From Pseudomonadota bacterium (GTDB lineage: Bacteria; Pseudomonadota; Gammaproteobacteria; Steroidobacterales; Steroidobacteraceae), in NCBI GenBank assembly GCA_023423065.1, contig JAFAGC010000130.1, positions 62,001 through 126,000 of the forward strand: a stretch of DNA of 64,000 nucleotides, given 5' to 3'. The position numbers and the translations under genes were made by a program. The notes beneath the pieces were generated by a model. The model was not told the origin of the DNA and did not search any database. It was given only the letters and a program-made list of their open reading frames with translations. Of the stretch, positions 49,256 through 58,394 are shown one piece after another (within the stretch, counting starts at the first letter, position 1; each line of letters opens with the position of its first letter).

Positions 49256-50689
49256 GTGAAGTTGAACGATCTGATCCTTTTCGCTGCACTCCTTTTGCCG
49301 CTCACGGCGCTCGGGGGCCAGCAGAACGAAGAACAAGTAAGCGCAACGGAGTCATCACTTGATGAAATCGTTCAGCTCGCCGGGAAAGGCAATGCCGAAG
49401 CCCAATCGAAACTCGGCGCCGCCTACGCTCTCGGGAAGGGATTACCGCAAGACTCTTCGCTGGCGATTAGTTGGTTCCGGAAATCGGCCGAGCAAGGCCA
49501 TGCCCAAGGCCAATATAACCTTGGGGTGGCTTACTACCTCGGTGAGGGCGTGCAGCAGGACTACGCTCAGGCCGTCAGCTGGTTTCGCAAGGCAGCCGCA
49601 CAAGGTCTTTCTGAAGCACAAGCCTACCTTGGCATTTCTTACCGGCACGGGCACGGCGTGCCTCGAGACAATGGGCAGGCCGCGAGTTGGTACCGCAAAG
49701 CCGCCGAACAGGGGAATGCATTTGCGCAAAATGAGTTCGGCGTTGCGCACCGTGACGGAGTCGGCGTGCCGAAGAACTACGCACAGGCCGTTAATTGGTT
49801 CCGTAAAGCCGCCGAGCAAGGGAATGCCGATGCGCAAACTTCTCTCGGCCGTGCTTACCAGAATGGAGAAGGTGTACCGCAGGACCAAGGGCTAGCTGTT
49901 AGTTGGTTCCGCAAGGCCGCCGAACAGGGGAATGCCGATGCGCAAGACAACCTCGGGCTTGCTTACGCCAACGCAAAGGGTGTACCTCAGGATTTCGCGC
50001 AGGCTACCGATTGGTTCCGCAAGGCTGCAGAACAGGGACACGCAGCCGCTCAAGTCAGGCTAGGCTTCGCCTATCGCTCCCAGGATCCTGCGCAGGCAGT
50101 AAGTTGGTTCCGAAAGGCAGCAGACCAAGGAGACGCCAGCGGGCAATTCATGCTCGGCATGGCTTACTCCCAAGGAAGCGGCGTACTGCAGGACTTTGTG
50201 CAGGCTGCCAGCTGGTTTCGCAAGGCAGCCGACCAAGGAAACGCCAGCGCGCAATTCATGCTCGGAAGCGCTTACGCCGGGGGACAGGGCGTGCCCCAGG
50301 ATTACGCTCAGTCTACCAACTGGTACCGCAAGGCCGCCGAACAAGGAGACGCCGATGCGCAAGCCAAGATGGGACGCGCATATGCAGGAGGACACGGCGT
50401 ACCGCAGGATTACAAGCTAGCTGCCCATTGGCTCCGTAAGGCGGCCGAACAAGGGAATGCCGAAGCGCAAGTTGGCCTCGGCCTTCACTACGGCGCGGGG
50501 TTCGGTGTACCGCAAGATTCTGTGCTCGCATATGCTTGGCTGAATCTTGCGGCATCCCAAGGCAAAGACGGCGCCTCAGCGTCGCGCGACAGGGAAGCAG
50601 AGCGGCTCTCGCGATCGCAACTTGCCGAAGCTCAACGCCTCAGCAGCAATTGGCGTAAAGGCAAATCTCTCCAGCGGGAAGCCAAGTAG
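49256..50689 (+). CDS. exported Sel1-repeat protein
   Basis: This 477-residue protein starts at a GTG (49256), has a signal peptide (LILFAALLLPLTALGG) and then about eleven 36-residue Sel1 repeats of the form NWFRKAAEQGNADAQTSLG. Most are full length and one is shortened. The C-terminal repeat ends YAWLNLAASQGKDGA before a charged helical tail. Sel1 solenoids bind other proteins. A secreted one inside a conjugation region could contact recipient or envelope proteins. The DNA repeats make it prone to unit gain and loss. It is plus-strand, opposite to the transfer operons. Confidence 0.85.
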   Translation: MKLNDLILFAALLLPLTALGGQQNEEQVSATESSLDEIVQLAGKGNAEAQSKLGAAYALGKGLPQDSSLAISWFRKSAEQGHAQGQYNLGVAYYLGEGVQQDYAQAVSWFRKAAAQGLSEAQAYLGISYRHGHGVPRDNGQAASWYRKAAEQGNAFAQNEFGVAHRDGVGVPKNYAQAVNWFRKAAEQGNADAQTSLGRAYQNGEGVPQDQGLAVSWFRKAAEQGNADAQDNLGLAYANAKGVPQDFAQATDWFRKAAEQGHAAAQVRLGFAYRSQDPAQAVSWFRKAADQGDASGQFMLGMAYSQGSGVLQDFVQAASWFRKAADQGNASAQFMLGSAYAGGQGVPQDYAQSTNWYRKAAEQGDADAQAKMGRAYAGGHGVPQDYKLAAHWLRKAAEQGNAEAQVGLGLHYGAGFGVPQDSVLAYAWLNLAASQGKDGASASRDREAERLSRSQLAEAQRLSSNWRKGKSLQREAK

Positions 50690-50742
50690 TGATAAGCGCC
50701 AGCGGAAGAACGGAACGCCAATAAAGAACGGGAGCCGCTGCG

Positions 50743-51321
50743 ATGGCGATGATGAAGATCCTACGTTCCCTTCTGTCTGGCCTAGCCGCGTTCCGTCGAG
50801 CCTTTGAGAAAACTACTACGCGCATTGGGCATGAGAATCATGTTGCCCTGCTGAAAGCGCAGCTATTGGGGCCAATTCGGACGCACATGGAAATTGCATC
50901 AGTTCGTTGTGAAATAGATGTTGAACTGCAAGATCCTAAGCTTCGCGAAGCCTATACCTCAATTGAACTCCACAACTCCTCAGAGGGCATGCCACCCTTT
51001 CCATGTGTAGACGTTGCCGAAATGCTTGGTGGAATTGAGCGGGCGTGCCGAAGGGACTCTCGGTTTCCAGAACTGCTGGCTCAGGCGCGGCAGGAGTTCT
51101 CAAATGAACTGCGAAAAACTCGAAGAAGATTGCAAGACGACCGCAGATTTCGAGAAATGTTCTGCCGGATATTCAATGCGCGCAACTCTCTTAACGGCCT
51201 CAAAGCCCTTGGCTTGCTGGAGAAACCAGGATTACCCCCGTCTCATGACTTGATCTTGGAGACTGATCAACTAGCAACGCTACTTGAGATCCAGCACCTC
51301 TCGCAGACGCGCATCGAGTAG
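50743..51321 (+). CDS. hypothetical protein
   Basis: A 192-residue protein without a recognised domain. The N-terminal 20 residues are weakly hydrophobic (ILRSLLSGLAAFRRAF), and the rest is helical and basic, e.g. NELRKTRRRLQDDRRFREM. A ribosome binding site (GGGAG) precedes the ATG. It follows the Sel1 gene on the same strand by about 50 bases, and its 3' end overlaps the convergent small gene by about 40 bases. Confidence 0.55.
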   Translation: MAMMKILRSLLSGLAAFRRAFEKTTTRIGHENHVALLKAQLLGPIRTHMEIASVRCEIDVELQDPKLREAYTSIELHNSSEGMPPFPCVDVAEMLGGIERACRRDSRFPELLAQARQEFSNELRKTRRRLQDDRRFREMFCRIFNARNSLNGLKALGLLEKPGLPPSHDLILETDQLATLLEIQHLSQTRIE

Positions 51322-51477
51322 CGCCGCGAGTACGAGCGCATCATTCAAGGCGTCAACTGGGTCACGGCGCAGCGAAGCGATCAGTGCCGACTTGAGCCAG
51401 TCCGACGCAGCCGGGTCCGCCAAAACCTCAGGAATCTCGGCACCCGACGTATCCGCGACTTCAACGGGTCGGCTCAT
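51280..51477 (-). CDS. small hypothetical protein of the transfer operon
   Basis: A 65-residue acidic helical protein (DWLKSALIASLRRDPVDALN, then DALVLAALLDARLREVL). It starts inside the end of the preceding gene and is the last gene of the virB-virD4 operon direction. Its regular composition and coupling support expression. Function unknown. Confidence 0.55.
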   Translation of the reverse strand: MSRPVEVADTSGAEIPEVLADPAASDWLKSALIASLRRDPVDALNDALVLAALLDARLREVLDLK

Positions 51478-52114
51478 CACGCTTCGCCGATCTTACGGTT
51501 GATCGTTTCGGCTCACTTCGCAGCCGCACCGAAGGAAGTGGCTCGCCCTGCTTGATCGAGCCGGCGATCGCACCTCTGATCAATTCCAGAAACTTGGCCC
51601 GATCCGCCTCGTTCGCGATCCGCTTGCTCGCGAATTCTTCGGCCGCTCTCACGCTCAAGAATGCGGAACGCAGCTCGGGATGCGCGCGTACGGACTCTCG
51701 AACATCAGCTTGCTCATCGCGGAGCCGCCGCGCCATGCGCGCCCGCTCGGCGAAGAACTGCACCTTCTCTACCACCCAATGCGTGCGATGCGCCTGGCGC
51801 TCCGCCTGGCTCACAACCTGGCCCGCGGCGTCGCGCAGCCTCTTTGTGATTGTCACGGCCTCGCGCGAAGCGCGGCGGGCACCGACCAAGTCGCCGACCG
51901 CCGGGCGGGTCTCGGCATCGACCAAGGCACGTTCCAGATCCTTGCCCCACAGCGTGCGTTCGCCGCGGCTTGTAAGGAGCTTTAGATAGTAGGAGGGCTC
52001 CTCGGTCGCACGGAACTGATAGTTCGCACGTCCATGCGCCGCAAGACGACCTATCAGCAACTCACCATCACGGCGCCCAGCCGGCTCACGTGCTCGATTG
52101 GAGGCGTCTGACAA
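51461..52114 (-). CDS. relaxase-associated domain protein, partial duplicate
   Basis: This 217-residue protein (TTG start, 11 bases after the previous gene) consists almost wholly of the domain that forms the C-terminal half of its neighbour at 52126-53355. Compare LLIGRLAAHGRANY, GERTLWGKDLERAL and THWVVEKVQFFAERARMA with the matching segments there. That domain normally sits in long TraI-like relaxase polypeptides next to LPD7. The arrangement is best read as a tandem gene duplication of one domain. Role in DNA processing is inferred. Confidence 0.65.
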   Translation of the reverse strand: MSDASNRAREPAGRRDGELLIGRLAAHGRANYQFRATEEPSYYLKLLTSRGERTLWGKDLERALVDAETRPAVGDLVGARRASREAVTITKRLRDAAGQVVSQAERQAHRTHWVVEKVQFFAERARMARRLRDEQADVRESVRAHPELRSAFLSVRAAEEFASKRIANEADRAKFLELIRGAIAGSIKQGEPLPSVRLRSEPKRSTVRSAKRDEPTR

Positions 52115-52125
52115 GTGCGTGCCCG

Positions 52126-53355
52126 TTAACCACGCACCAACTCAGCATCTCTGTCTCGAGCGGGCCGCATGCTCGGTGGCTTAGATGCGGGCTTCTCGCT
52201 CGCCCCTTGGGTGCGCCCGCGTTCCTTCAGCCGAGCCGGCGGCAACGCGTCCCCGCGAGCAACGGAGGTTGCGAGTGCTTCGCGCACTTTCTGAACAAAA
52301 CGCTTCTGATCTTCGGGGTCGCGAAGTTGTTTGGCGGCGATCTCGGCAGCGTGCATTTGCAGATAGGTTCCCACCAACTCTGGATGCTTGCGTGCACCCT
52401 GCTTGGGATCGATCGACGAATCTCGCAGGGTCTCTGCCGCGGCTGCTCGCTCTTGGAGGAACTCGCGCTTCTCGACGATCCAACGGTTCCGCACAGTTTG
52501 GAGGTCACGTTCGCGGACAACCTTACCTTCGGCATCACGCTCGCGCGTCTTGACCGTAACAGGCTCTTGGCGCACCGCTCGCAATCCCACCAAATCGCCC
52601 GTCACCGGCTTGCTAAGAGACTCTTTGAAAGCCCGCTCCAGGTCTACGCCCCATACGGTCCGCTCGCCGGTCGAAGTCTCGACCTTCGCGTAATACGACA
52701 TCGCCTCTTTCCTGTCGTGGTGATAGGGAGCGCGGCCGTGTTCGACAAGCGTTCCTACTAGCAATCCGCGAGGCCTGTTATCTCGCGCCGATCGATCTTG
52801 TGGCTGACCTACTTTCGCACGAACCCGCTGCTCCGCATGTGGTTCGGCAACTCGCAGCACGCCGGCCGCAGATTCCTTGGCCATAGAGCGCACCAGACGA
52901 CTCTGCTCGAACTCGCTGGGTTTGTACCCTCTGGTCTCGAGTCCGGCAGCTTGTGCAGCCGCCCATGCCTCACGACGGAATCTCTCCGAGCCCTGCACTC
53001 GAACCTCGCCCCACCCTCGCGACTGCGCGATTGTGATCAGGCTTCGAATGACCTCCGTGTTCTCGCTCTGGGTCGTAAGCTTGTCGCCGCGGTCCGTGAA
53101 TGCCTTGGCGCCATCCGGAAAAAAGTATTCATCCTTAACCTGCACGAAGCGACGGCGCACGTCTTCCGGCACAGCTGGCCTGGCTTCCGGCAGCCTTTCA
53201 CGCGCCGCCGGCTTCGACTGCTTGGGCTGCGCGGCAGCTTTGGGTGCGGCAGTCGGCTTCACGCGGCGCCGCGCAGGCCCGATGGAGTTTTCCTCAAGTT
53301 CCGGTGTTTCGGCAGCGCGTTTCACCGAAGGGGCGCTGTCGCGAGCGTTGCTCAT
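52126..53355 (-). CDS. LPD7-domain conjugation protein
   Basis: This 409-residue protein has a disordered, Pro/Ala-rich N-terminus (1-65). An LPD7-type domain (about 66-155) shows YFFPDGAKAFTDRGDKL and SRGWGEVRVQGSERFRREAW. A second domain (about 197-375) begins LLVGTLVEHGRAPY and is shared with the next gene. LPD7 is usually fused to conjugative relaxases. Here it stands alone while the nuclease is encoded 8 kb away, so this may be a split relaxase. Start overlaps the virD4 stop (ATGA). Confidence 0.75.
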   Translation of the reverse strand: MSNARDSAPSVKRAAETPELEENSIGPARRRVKPTAAPKAAAQPKQSKPAARERLPEARPAVPEDVRRRFVQVKDEYFFPDGAKAFTDRGDKLTTQSENTEVIRSLITIAQSRGWGEVRVQGSERFRREAWAAAQAAGLETRGYKPSEFEQSRLVRSMAKESAAGVLRVAEPHAEQRVRAKVGQPQDRSARDNRPRGLLVGTLVEHGRAPYHHDRKEAMSYYAKVETSTGERTVWGVDLERAFKESLSKPVTGDLVGLRAVRQEPVTVKTRERDAEGKVVRERDLQTVRNRWIVEKREFLQERAAAAETLRDSSIDPKQGARKHPELVGTYLQMHAAEIAAKQLRDPEDQKRFVQKVREALATSVARGDALPPARLKERGRTQGASEKPASKPPSMRPARDRDAELVRG

Positions 53356-55328
53356 CGCGTTCTCTCCTCACCTTTCAGGCTCGACAAGAAGCTTTCCACC
53401 GCCGCATCGAGTGCCTGATCGCTCAGGCGTTCACCGGCCTCGGTCGGAGACACATCGACACGAGAGAAGTCGGCGTCGAAGTCATCCAATGTCAAAGACT
53501 CCAGACGATCCAAGTCCTCAATCGTTGCTACGCGGGTCTGCGGACCTGAATCGAGAGCTTCACTAAGGCTCTTGTCTACGCCCGGTGGACCGCCATCGGG
53601 AGGGGGAGTTTCGCGGGAAATTGGTGCGATACCCGGTGCAAGGGCCGGTGGCTCAAGTAGCCTGGCTCGGAAGCGTCGGTCCTCGAAATACCGAATCTTT
53701 CGGCAACGGATGGGCCTGAGTCCCTCCAGAAAAATGACCGCCTCATGAGGACCCAGCTCTTTCACCTCCTGCGGAAGCAGAAGCGCCCGACGCTGCTCGC
53801 TCACGTTTACGCTGCGCCCCCGAGCGCCTTTCCCCGACGAAAAGTTGTGCAATGGCTTCGACAGCGTTCGGACCTTGACAGTCGTGTTACCGAGCTCGTC
53901 GGATATCTCCCGCGCATCCGCGAAGTCTTTGGGCGCAAAAACAATCCGAGCTGCCAGGCTCTTGAGCATCGTTTCAGCGCCATTGACTCCATACACTTCT
54001 CGCAGCTGCGCTGGCGTCTGAATCACGAGCAGCACGCGAACGTTGTACCCGGGCAGATAGCTGATGGACTCCGCGATGATGGGAATACGCCCCAGCGCAG
54101 TGAACTCATCGAGTAGCATCAATACCTGGCGCTTCAGAGTTGGATCATGCTCGGGTAGCGCTCGAGTCTGGAGTCCAATCGCCTGTTGAAAGAAGAGACT
54201 GAGCACGGGTCGCAGGCGATGGAGATCGTCCGGATTGACGCCAACATATAGCGATAGCGCTCGTCGCCGCAGGTCACGCAGGTCGAAATCATTTCCCGAT
54301 GTGGCGGCATCGAGAATTGGGTTCAGCCACAGATCGAGACGGCTAGTGAACGTCTTGCGGATGCTCGACGCCGTGACTGGCGCGAGGTCGATGACGTCAT
54401 AGAGTGCGCGCACGCATTCGGAGGACAGCGGGAATCGCCCGCTGTTTCGTCCCTCGATAACACGCTTCCAATGCGCACCGAATCCTTCGTCGTCGGAGGC
54501 CATGCCCTGGCGCAGTACCTCGCCGATAGTCTTGAGCATCGAAGGCGTCTCGAAGAGATATAGCGCGATTCCCAGAAACAACGACCGTGCACTAGCCGTC
54601 CAGAAAGGATCGACGTTGGGCGGATCTGGATAGAGCATCTCAGCAATCCGCTGCAGATCGTTCACGCGTCGCCGTGGATCCGCTGACACGTAGAAAAATG
54701 GATTCCAGCGCGCCGTACACCCATCCTCGGCGAAAGGGTCGAAGAGAAAGCACTCTTGCCCGGACTGGCTTCGGAAGCCGGCCGTGGCGACCCAGTTCTC
54801 TCGTTTGATGTCGACGCAAATAACCGAGTCGGGCCAATTCAGAAGGTTCGGGATAACGACGCCAGTGCCCTTTCCAGCTCTGGGCGGAGCGGCGAGTGCT
54901 ACCCCCTGCTGGCCTGGCAACATCAGGCAACGGCGCCCGAGCCGGCCGAGGATGATTCCATGATCGCCCAGCAAGCCTGCTCTCCCAATTTCACCTCGGC
55001 GGGCGAACCGTGCGTCGCCGTGTAACGAGCGTCGTCGCGGCAACAGAACAGCAAGACCGCCCAGAGCCACGACGACCATTCCGGCGACGGATGCCAGCAG
55101 GAGCTTCTTGCGAATATCGGCGCGATCGCGGAAGTAGTAGGCGTATCGCACTACCGTGATAGGGCTCGCGGCCTTCGCATCTAGCCGAACGGACCATAGG
55201 AATAGAAATCCAGCCAAATACTGAGAAACAAGAAGTCCGGCGACTACCGCCGCGGCCCAGCGCCAAGGGAATCGCCGCGTCGGCTTACCGGGCGGACGCC
55301 AGGCTGCGGCGCTTGCGCTCTGGGTCAT
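53352..55328 (-). CDS. virD4: type IV coupling protein VirD4/TraG
   Basis: This 658-residue inner-membrane ATPase links the relaxosome to the secretion channel. Two N-terminal membrane segments (about WAAAVVAGLLVSQYLAGFLF and a second near LLLASVAGMVVVALG) precede the Walker A loop APPRAGKGTG and the Walker B VLMLLDEFTALG. The ATG at 55328 follows AAGGA and overlaps virB11. The C-terminal tail is long and acidic, probably for substrate recognition. Position beside the LPD7 proteins fits a complete transfer operon. Confidence 0.93.
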   Translation of the reverse strand: MTQSASAAAWRPPGKPTRRFPWRWAAAVVAGLLVSQYLAGFLFLWSVRLDAKAASPITVVRYAYYFRDRADIRKKLLLASVAGMVVVALGGLAVLLPRRRSLHGDARFARRGEIGRAGLLGDHGIILGRLGRRCLMLPGQQGVALAAPPRAGKGTGVVIPNLLNWPDSVICVDIKRENWVATAGFRSQSGQECFLFDPFAEDGCTARWNPFFYVSADPRRRVNDLQRIAEMLYPDPPNVDPFWTASARSLFLGIALYLFETPSMLKTIGEVLRQGMASDDEGFGAHWKRVIEGRNSGRFPLSSECVRALYDVIDLAPVTASSIRKTFTSRLDLWLNPILDAATSGNDFDLRDLRRRALSLYVGVNPDDLHRLRPVLSLFFQQAIGLQTRALPEHDPTLKRQVLMLLDEFTALGRIPIIAESISYLPGYNVRVLLVIQTPAQLREVYGVNGAETMLKSLAARIVFAPKDFADAREISDELGNTTVKVRTLSKPLHNFSSGKGARGRSVNVSEQRRALLLPQEVKELGPHEAVIFLEGLRPIRCRKIRYFEDRRFRARLLEPPALAPGIAPISRETPPPDGGPPGVDKSLSEALDSGPQTRVATIEDLDRLESLTLDDFDADFSRVDVSPTEAGERLSDQALDAAVESFLSSLKGEERTR

Positions 55329-56358
55329 ACCAGATTTCCTTGACGAAGCGCTGGTGGCGCTCGACACCGAACTGAATCACGACGTCAACCAGTAGGTAGA
55401 GAAGATTCTTGATGTCCGCCCGTGCCATTTCTTGCCCGCCGCGGCTCTGCTTGACTAGGAGGACGAGCTGCTCGAAGGCGAGCTCCGCGCTCGCAGCGTG
55501 GACGCTCGTAATGGAACCGGGGTGCCCACTGTTGACGTTGCGCAGATAGTCGAATGCTTCCTCCGCTCGCAACTCGGCGAGCAAGATGCGATCCGGCTTC
55601 ATGCGAAGACACGACTCGAGAAGCTGTTTCGGCGTGACTCGCGCGAGTCCCTGATCATCCTTGGAATAGAACAGGCGAACATGATTCGGATGCCGGTCGA
55701 GCACCAGTTCCTTGGCGTCTTCGATCGTGATCAACCGCTCCTCGGCCGGGATTTCTCTGATCAGCGCTTTTGTGTACGTTGTCTTTCCCGAACCGGTCGG
55801 ACCCGACACCAGAATGTTCTTGCGGGCGTTCACAGCCAGGCGCATGAAATCCACGTAAGCCTGCTTCTCGAGTAGCGTCAACAACTCTCGCTCTGTTTCA
55901 TCGAGCGAGTCTGCCGCGCGCCGGGTAGCGCGAAAGATTCCGCTCTTCGTGAGTTCGTCTATCGACCAGACCTGATCCGATGGGCGCCGAATTGTGATGG
56001 CCACGCAGTCCTGGCTCGTTGCCGGTGGCAAGACGATCTGAATTCTCTCCCCACTCGGCAATGAGGCCGACAGCAAAGGCGATTCCGCGTCAACTCGTTG
56101 GCGAGTTGAATTTGCGACCAGCTTCGCGAGTCGCAAACACCAATCAAAGTCCGCAAACGGCAGCGCTTGGCGCCGCCAGCCCGAGCGAAGCTCGACGAAC
56201 GCTTCACCCGGCCGATTGATGCAAAGCTCCGTGACCTCGGGATTCGCCAACAACGGCCGCAGGGCGCGCAACGTGAGATCGAGTGCGGAGCTCTCACGGG
56301 ACTGATCGCATCGATCCGAGGCCGACTCAGCGAACTCGGGCTGTTGGCTTGAGTTCAT
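55285..56358 (-). CDS. virB11: type IV secretion ATPase VirB11
   Basis: A 357-residue hexameric traffic ATPase with Walker A VSGPTGSGKTTYTKAL, an ITIEDAKELVL Asp box, and LRMKPDRILLAELRAEEAF as the Walker B region, followed by the His box SGHPGSITSVHA. It acts at the cytoplasmic face and switches between pilus building and DNA transfer with VirB4 and VirD4. Start ATG at 56358 overlaps virB10 by 32 bases. Confidence 0.93.
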   Translation of the reverse strand: MNSSQQPEFAESASDRCDQSRESSALDLTLRALRPLLANPEVTELCINRPGEAFVELRSGWRRQALPFADFDWCLRLAKLVANSTRQRVDAESPLLSASLPSGERIQIVLPPATSQDCVAITIRRPSDQVWSIDELTKSGIFRATRRAADSLDETERELLTLLEKQAYVDFMRLAVNARKNILVSGPTGSGKTTYTKALIREIPAEERLITIEDAKELVLDRHPNHVRLFYSKDDQGLARVTPKQLLESCLRMKPDRILLAELRAEEAFDYLRNVNSGHPGSITSVHAASAELAFEQLVLLVKQSRGGQEMARADIKNLLYLLVDVVIQFGVERHQRFVKEIWYDPERKRRSLASAR

Positions 56359-57592
56359 ACACACTTCTGAAGTCGAGATCGCGCGCCACCAGAATCTGTA
56401 TTCGGTCACCGTTGCGTTTGGTTACGGTCGGACGGATGTTGACGGTGCTCTTGAGGACTTCGGTCATGACGTCGGAGGATGTCGAAGGGTTGTAGATCAC
56501 GGAGTTTCCGTCGCCCGAGGACTGGGCGGCACCCTGAACCACTCCGTCGATTACAGAAATCAGGATCGCGGCTCCGAATCGTTCAAAGAAATGCCGATTC
56601 ACTTCTCCTTCGAGACCCGAACGCCCTAGCTCATCGGTACCGGGCGAGGCTAACGGAATCACCACGCCCGTCGGTGTTCTCGCTTCCGTCCACAATACAA
56701 ACACGCGCGCCTTGCCCTGTTGGACCTCGCCTTTGGTCTCCCCGACTAGTTTTGATCCACGCTCCAGTAGTACAGCTGTGCCATCGACACCGAAGGTATC
56801 TGTAGCAGTGACGCAGGTTGTCATGCCAGGCAGTGAAGAATCGATCGCTGTCTCGAGCGTGCAATCGATGAACGACCCCTTCGCGAGAAGCAGCCGCTGC
56901 GTTGGAAGGACTCGCGCCAGCGCAGCAGGCGTCGCGGTCGGCTTGAGAAGGCTATCGAGTGCGGCGCCCGACGCACTACCCGGCGATGTGGGTGCCCCAC
57001 TCTCGGGAGTCCAGGGTTGAGAAGCGCCCAGGCTCGGTGAGCTTGTCGAGGCCGTCCCTGATCTGGCCGAACTGTCGGTGAGCCGCGAGTAAGCAGCCCC
57101 GGACAGCTTACGCTCGAGCTCGATCTGTTCTGGAGACTTGCCTGGTGGCTGCGACGAGTATCGGGCCGGCGGATCCCCCGCCGGTCGGAGCCACGCTTCA
57201 GGTATGTCTTCTGGCGGCGGTTCCTCGGGCTCCGGACCCAACACTGTCGCAGTGAGTCCGGGGTTTTCGGCTCTCACCACGGAAGGCGGATCTATCCTTC
57301 CCAACGGAGGCAACGGCATTTCGCCGCGCGCCTTACCGCGAGAGGCCGATTGGGCATTCTCTCGCGCTTGCGCGTGGTTTGAGTATGTCCTCACGTAGTA
57401 CCAGCCCAGCAGCCCGATTCCGAGCGTCGCCATGAGTCCGATTGCAAGCAAATTGCTGACGCGCGACTGCAGTGAGCGCACGCGGTTGATCGATCCGATG
57501 CCACGTTCACCAGCGACTGTTTCAGGAGGCGGCTGATCATCCGCCGGCGATGGCGCGGGCGCCTGGTCCTCCCTGACCGCGGCATCACTCAC
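56327..57592 (-). CDS. virB10: type IV secretion channel protein VirB10
   Basis: A 421-residue envelope-spanning protein from a GTG start. It has a cytoplasmic N-terminus, a single membrane span (LLAIGLMATLGIGLLGWYYV), a long Pro-rich periplasmic linker and the C-terminal TrbI/VirB10 barrel domain (VLPTQRLLLAKGSFIDCTLE). It links inner-membrane ATPases to the outer-membrane pore with VirB7 and VirB9. It overlaps virB9 and virB11. Confidence 0.92.
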   Translation of the reverse strand: MSDAAVREDQAPAPSPADDQPPPETVAGERGIGSINRVRSLQSRVSNLLAIGLMATLGIGLLGWYYVRTYSNHAQARENAQSASRGKARGEMPLPPLGRIDPPSVVRAENPGLTATVLGPEPEEPPPEDIPEAWLRPAGDPPARYSSQPPGKSPEQIELERKLSGAAYSRLTDSSARSGTASTSSPSLGASQPWTPESGAPTSPGSASGAALDSLLKPTATPAALARVLPTQRLLLAKGSFIDCTLETAIDSSLPGMTTCVTATDTFGVDGTAVLLERGSKLVGETKGEVQQGKARVFVLWTEARTPTGVVIPLASPGTDELGRSGLEGEVNRHFFERFGAAILISVIDGVVQGAAQSSGDGNSVIYNPSTSSDVMTEVLKSTVNIRPTVTKRNGDRIQILVARDLDFRSVYELKPTARVR

Positions 57593-58394
57593 GGCTCGCT
57601 CCCTTGCGCTCGCGCGTCACCGTCGGCGTGATAGTTCCTGACTCGAGCCGCTCGCCACCGCCAGCAAAACTCTTGTTCACGACGCACCCGACGAGCTTCC
57701 CGCGTCTCAATATCAGCCTCGCAGCGACGCGATGAACGACGACGTCCCCATCGTCGATACTGAAGTTCAGCAGAGATTCGCTTCCATCATCATTGCGTAC
57801 GAAGATTGCCGGCAGCTCTCCTTTGGCGCCGAATCGGAGTCGCGTATGCACCCCATCATCGGAGGCCGCCACTGGCTTGATGGATCGGCTCCCGCAGAAC
57901 CAGTAATCGACATTTGTGCCACGAGCCTCTCGGGCCGCGGCGAGATCGCGCGCTACCTGTTCGGCCGGAGTCAGCGCATTTTCCGCCGCTGGCGGATACA
58001 CAAACCGCACTGCATACATCACTTCATCGCCGAAGCGATTTGGAGTTCGTGAATAGATCGTGTAGTCGAAGTAGTAGCGTCTCTTCGTGGTTGTCACGGT
58101 CAAGTTCATTTGCGCGGTGGGCGCTCTCGGCCGAAGCGTGAGCACATTCTCGTGAGCGCTATACGTGATGGCTTCGGGATCGCCCGCACTGATGCCTACG
58201 AAAGATTCATCCGCTTCAAACTCCAGATCAACGAGATAGCCGACGAATCCGGACAGACGATAGACCTCATCAGCGTTGTACATCGCCGTGCGAATGCGCG
58301 AGTCCGTGTCGCCTCGACGTGGCAGGGAATCAGCGCCCGATGGCCCTGCAAGGCTCATGAACCCGAATACCGCCACTGCCGAGATGATCCTCAT
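57585..58394 (-). CDS. virB9: type IV secretion channel protein VirB9
   Basis: A 269-residue secreted protein with a signal peptide (IISAVAVFGFMSLAGPSGA) and the VirB9/CagX pattern: RIRTAMYNADEVYRLSG, the strand TTTKRRYYFDYTIYS and a C-terminal domain from about NVDYWFCGS. It forms the outer-membrane core ring with VirB7 and VirB10. The ATG shares one base with the virB8 stop (TGATG), a translational-coupling arrangement. Confidence 0.92.
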   Translation of the reverse strand: MRIISAVAVFGFMSLAGPSGADSLPRRGDTDSRIRTAMYNADEVYRLSGFVGYLVDLEFEADESFVGISAGDPEAITYSAHENVLTLRPRAPTAQMNLTVTTTKRRYYFDYTIYSRTPNRFGDEVMYAVRFVYPPAAENALTPAEQVARDLAAAREARGTNVDYWFCGSRSIKPVAASDDGVHTRLRFGAKGELPAIFVRNDDGSESLLNFSIDDGDVVVHRVAARLILRRGKLVGCVVNKSFAGGGERLESGTITPTVTRERKGASRE

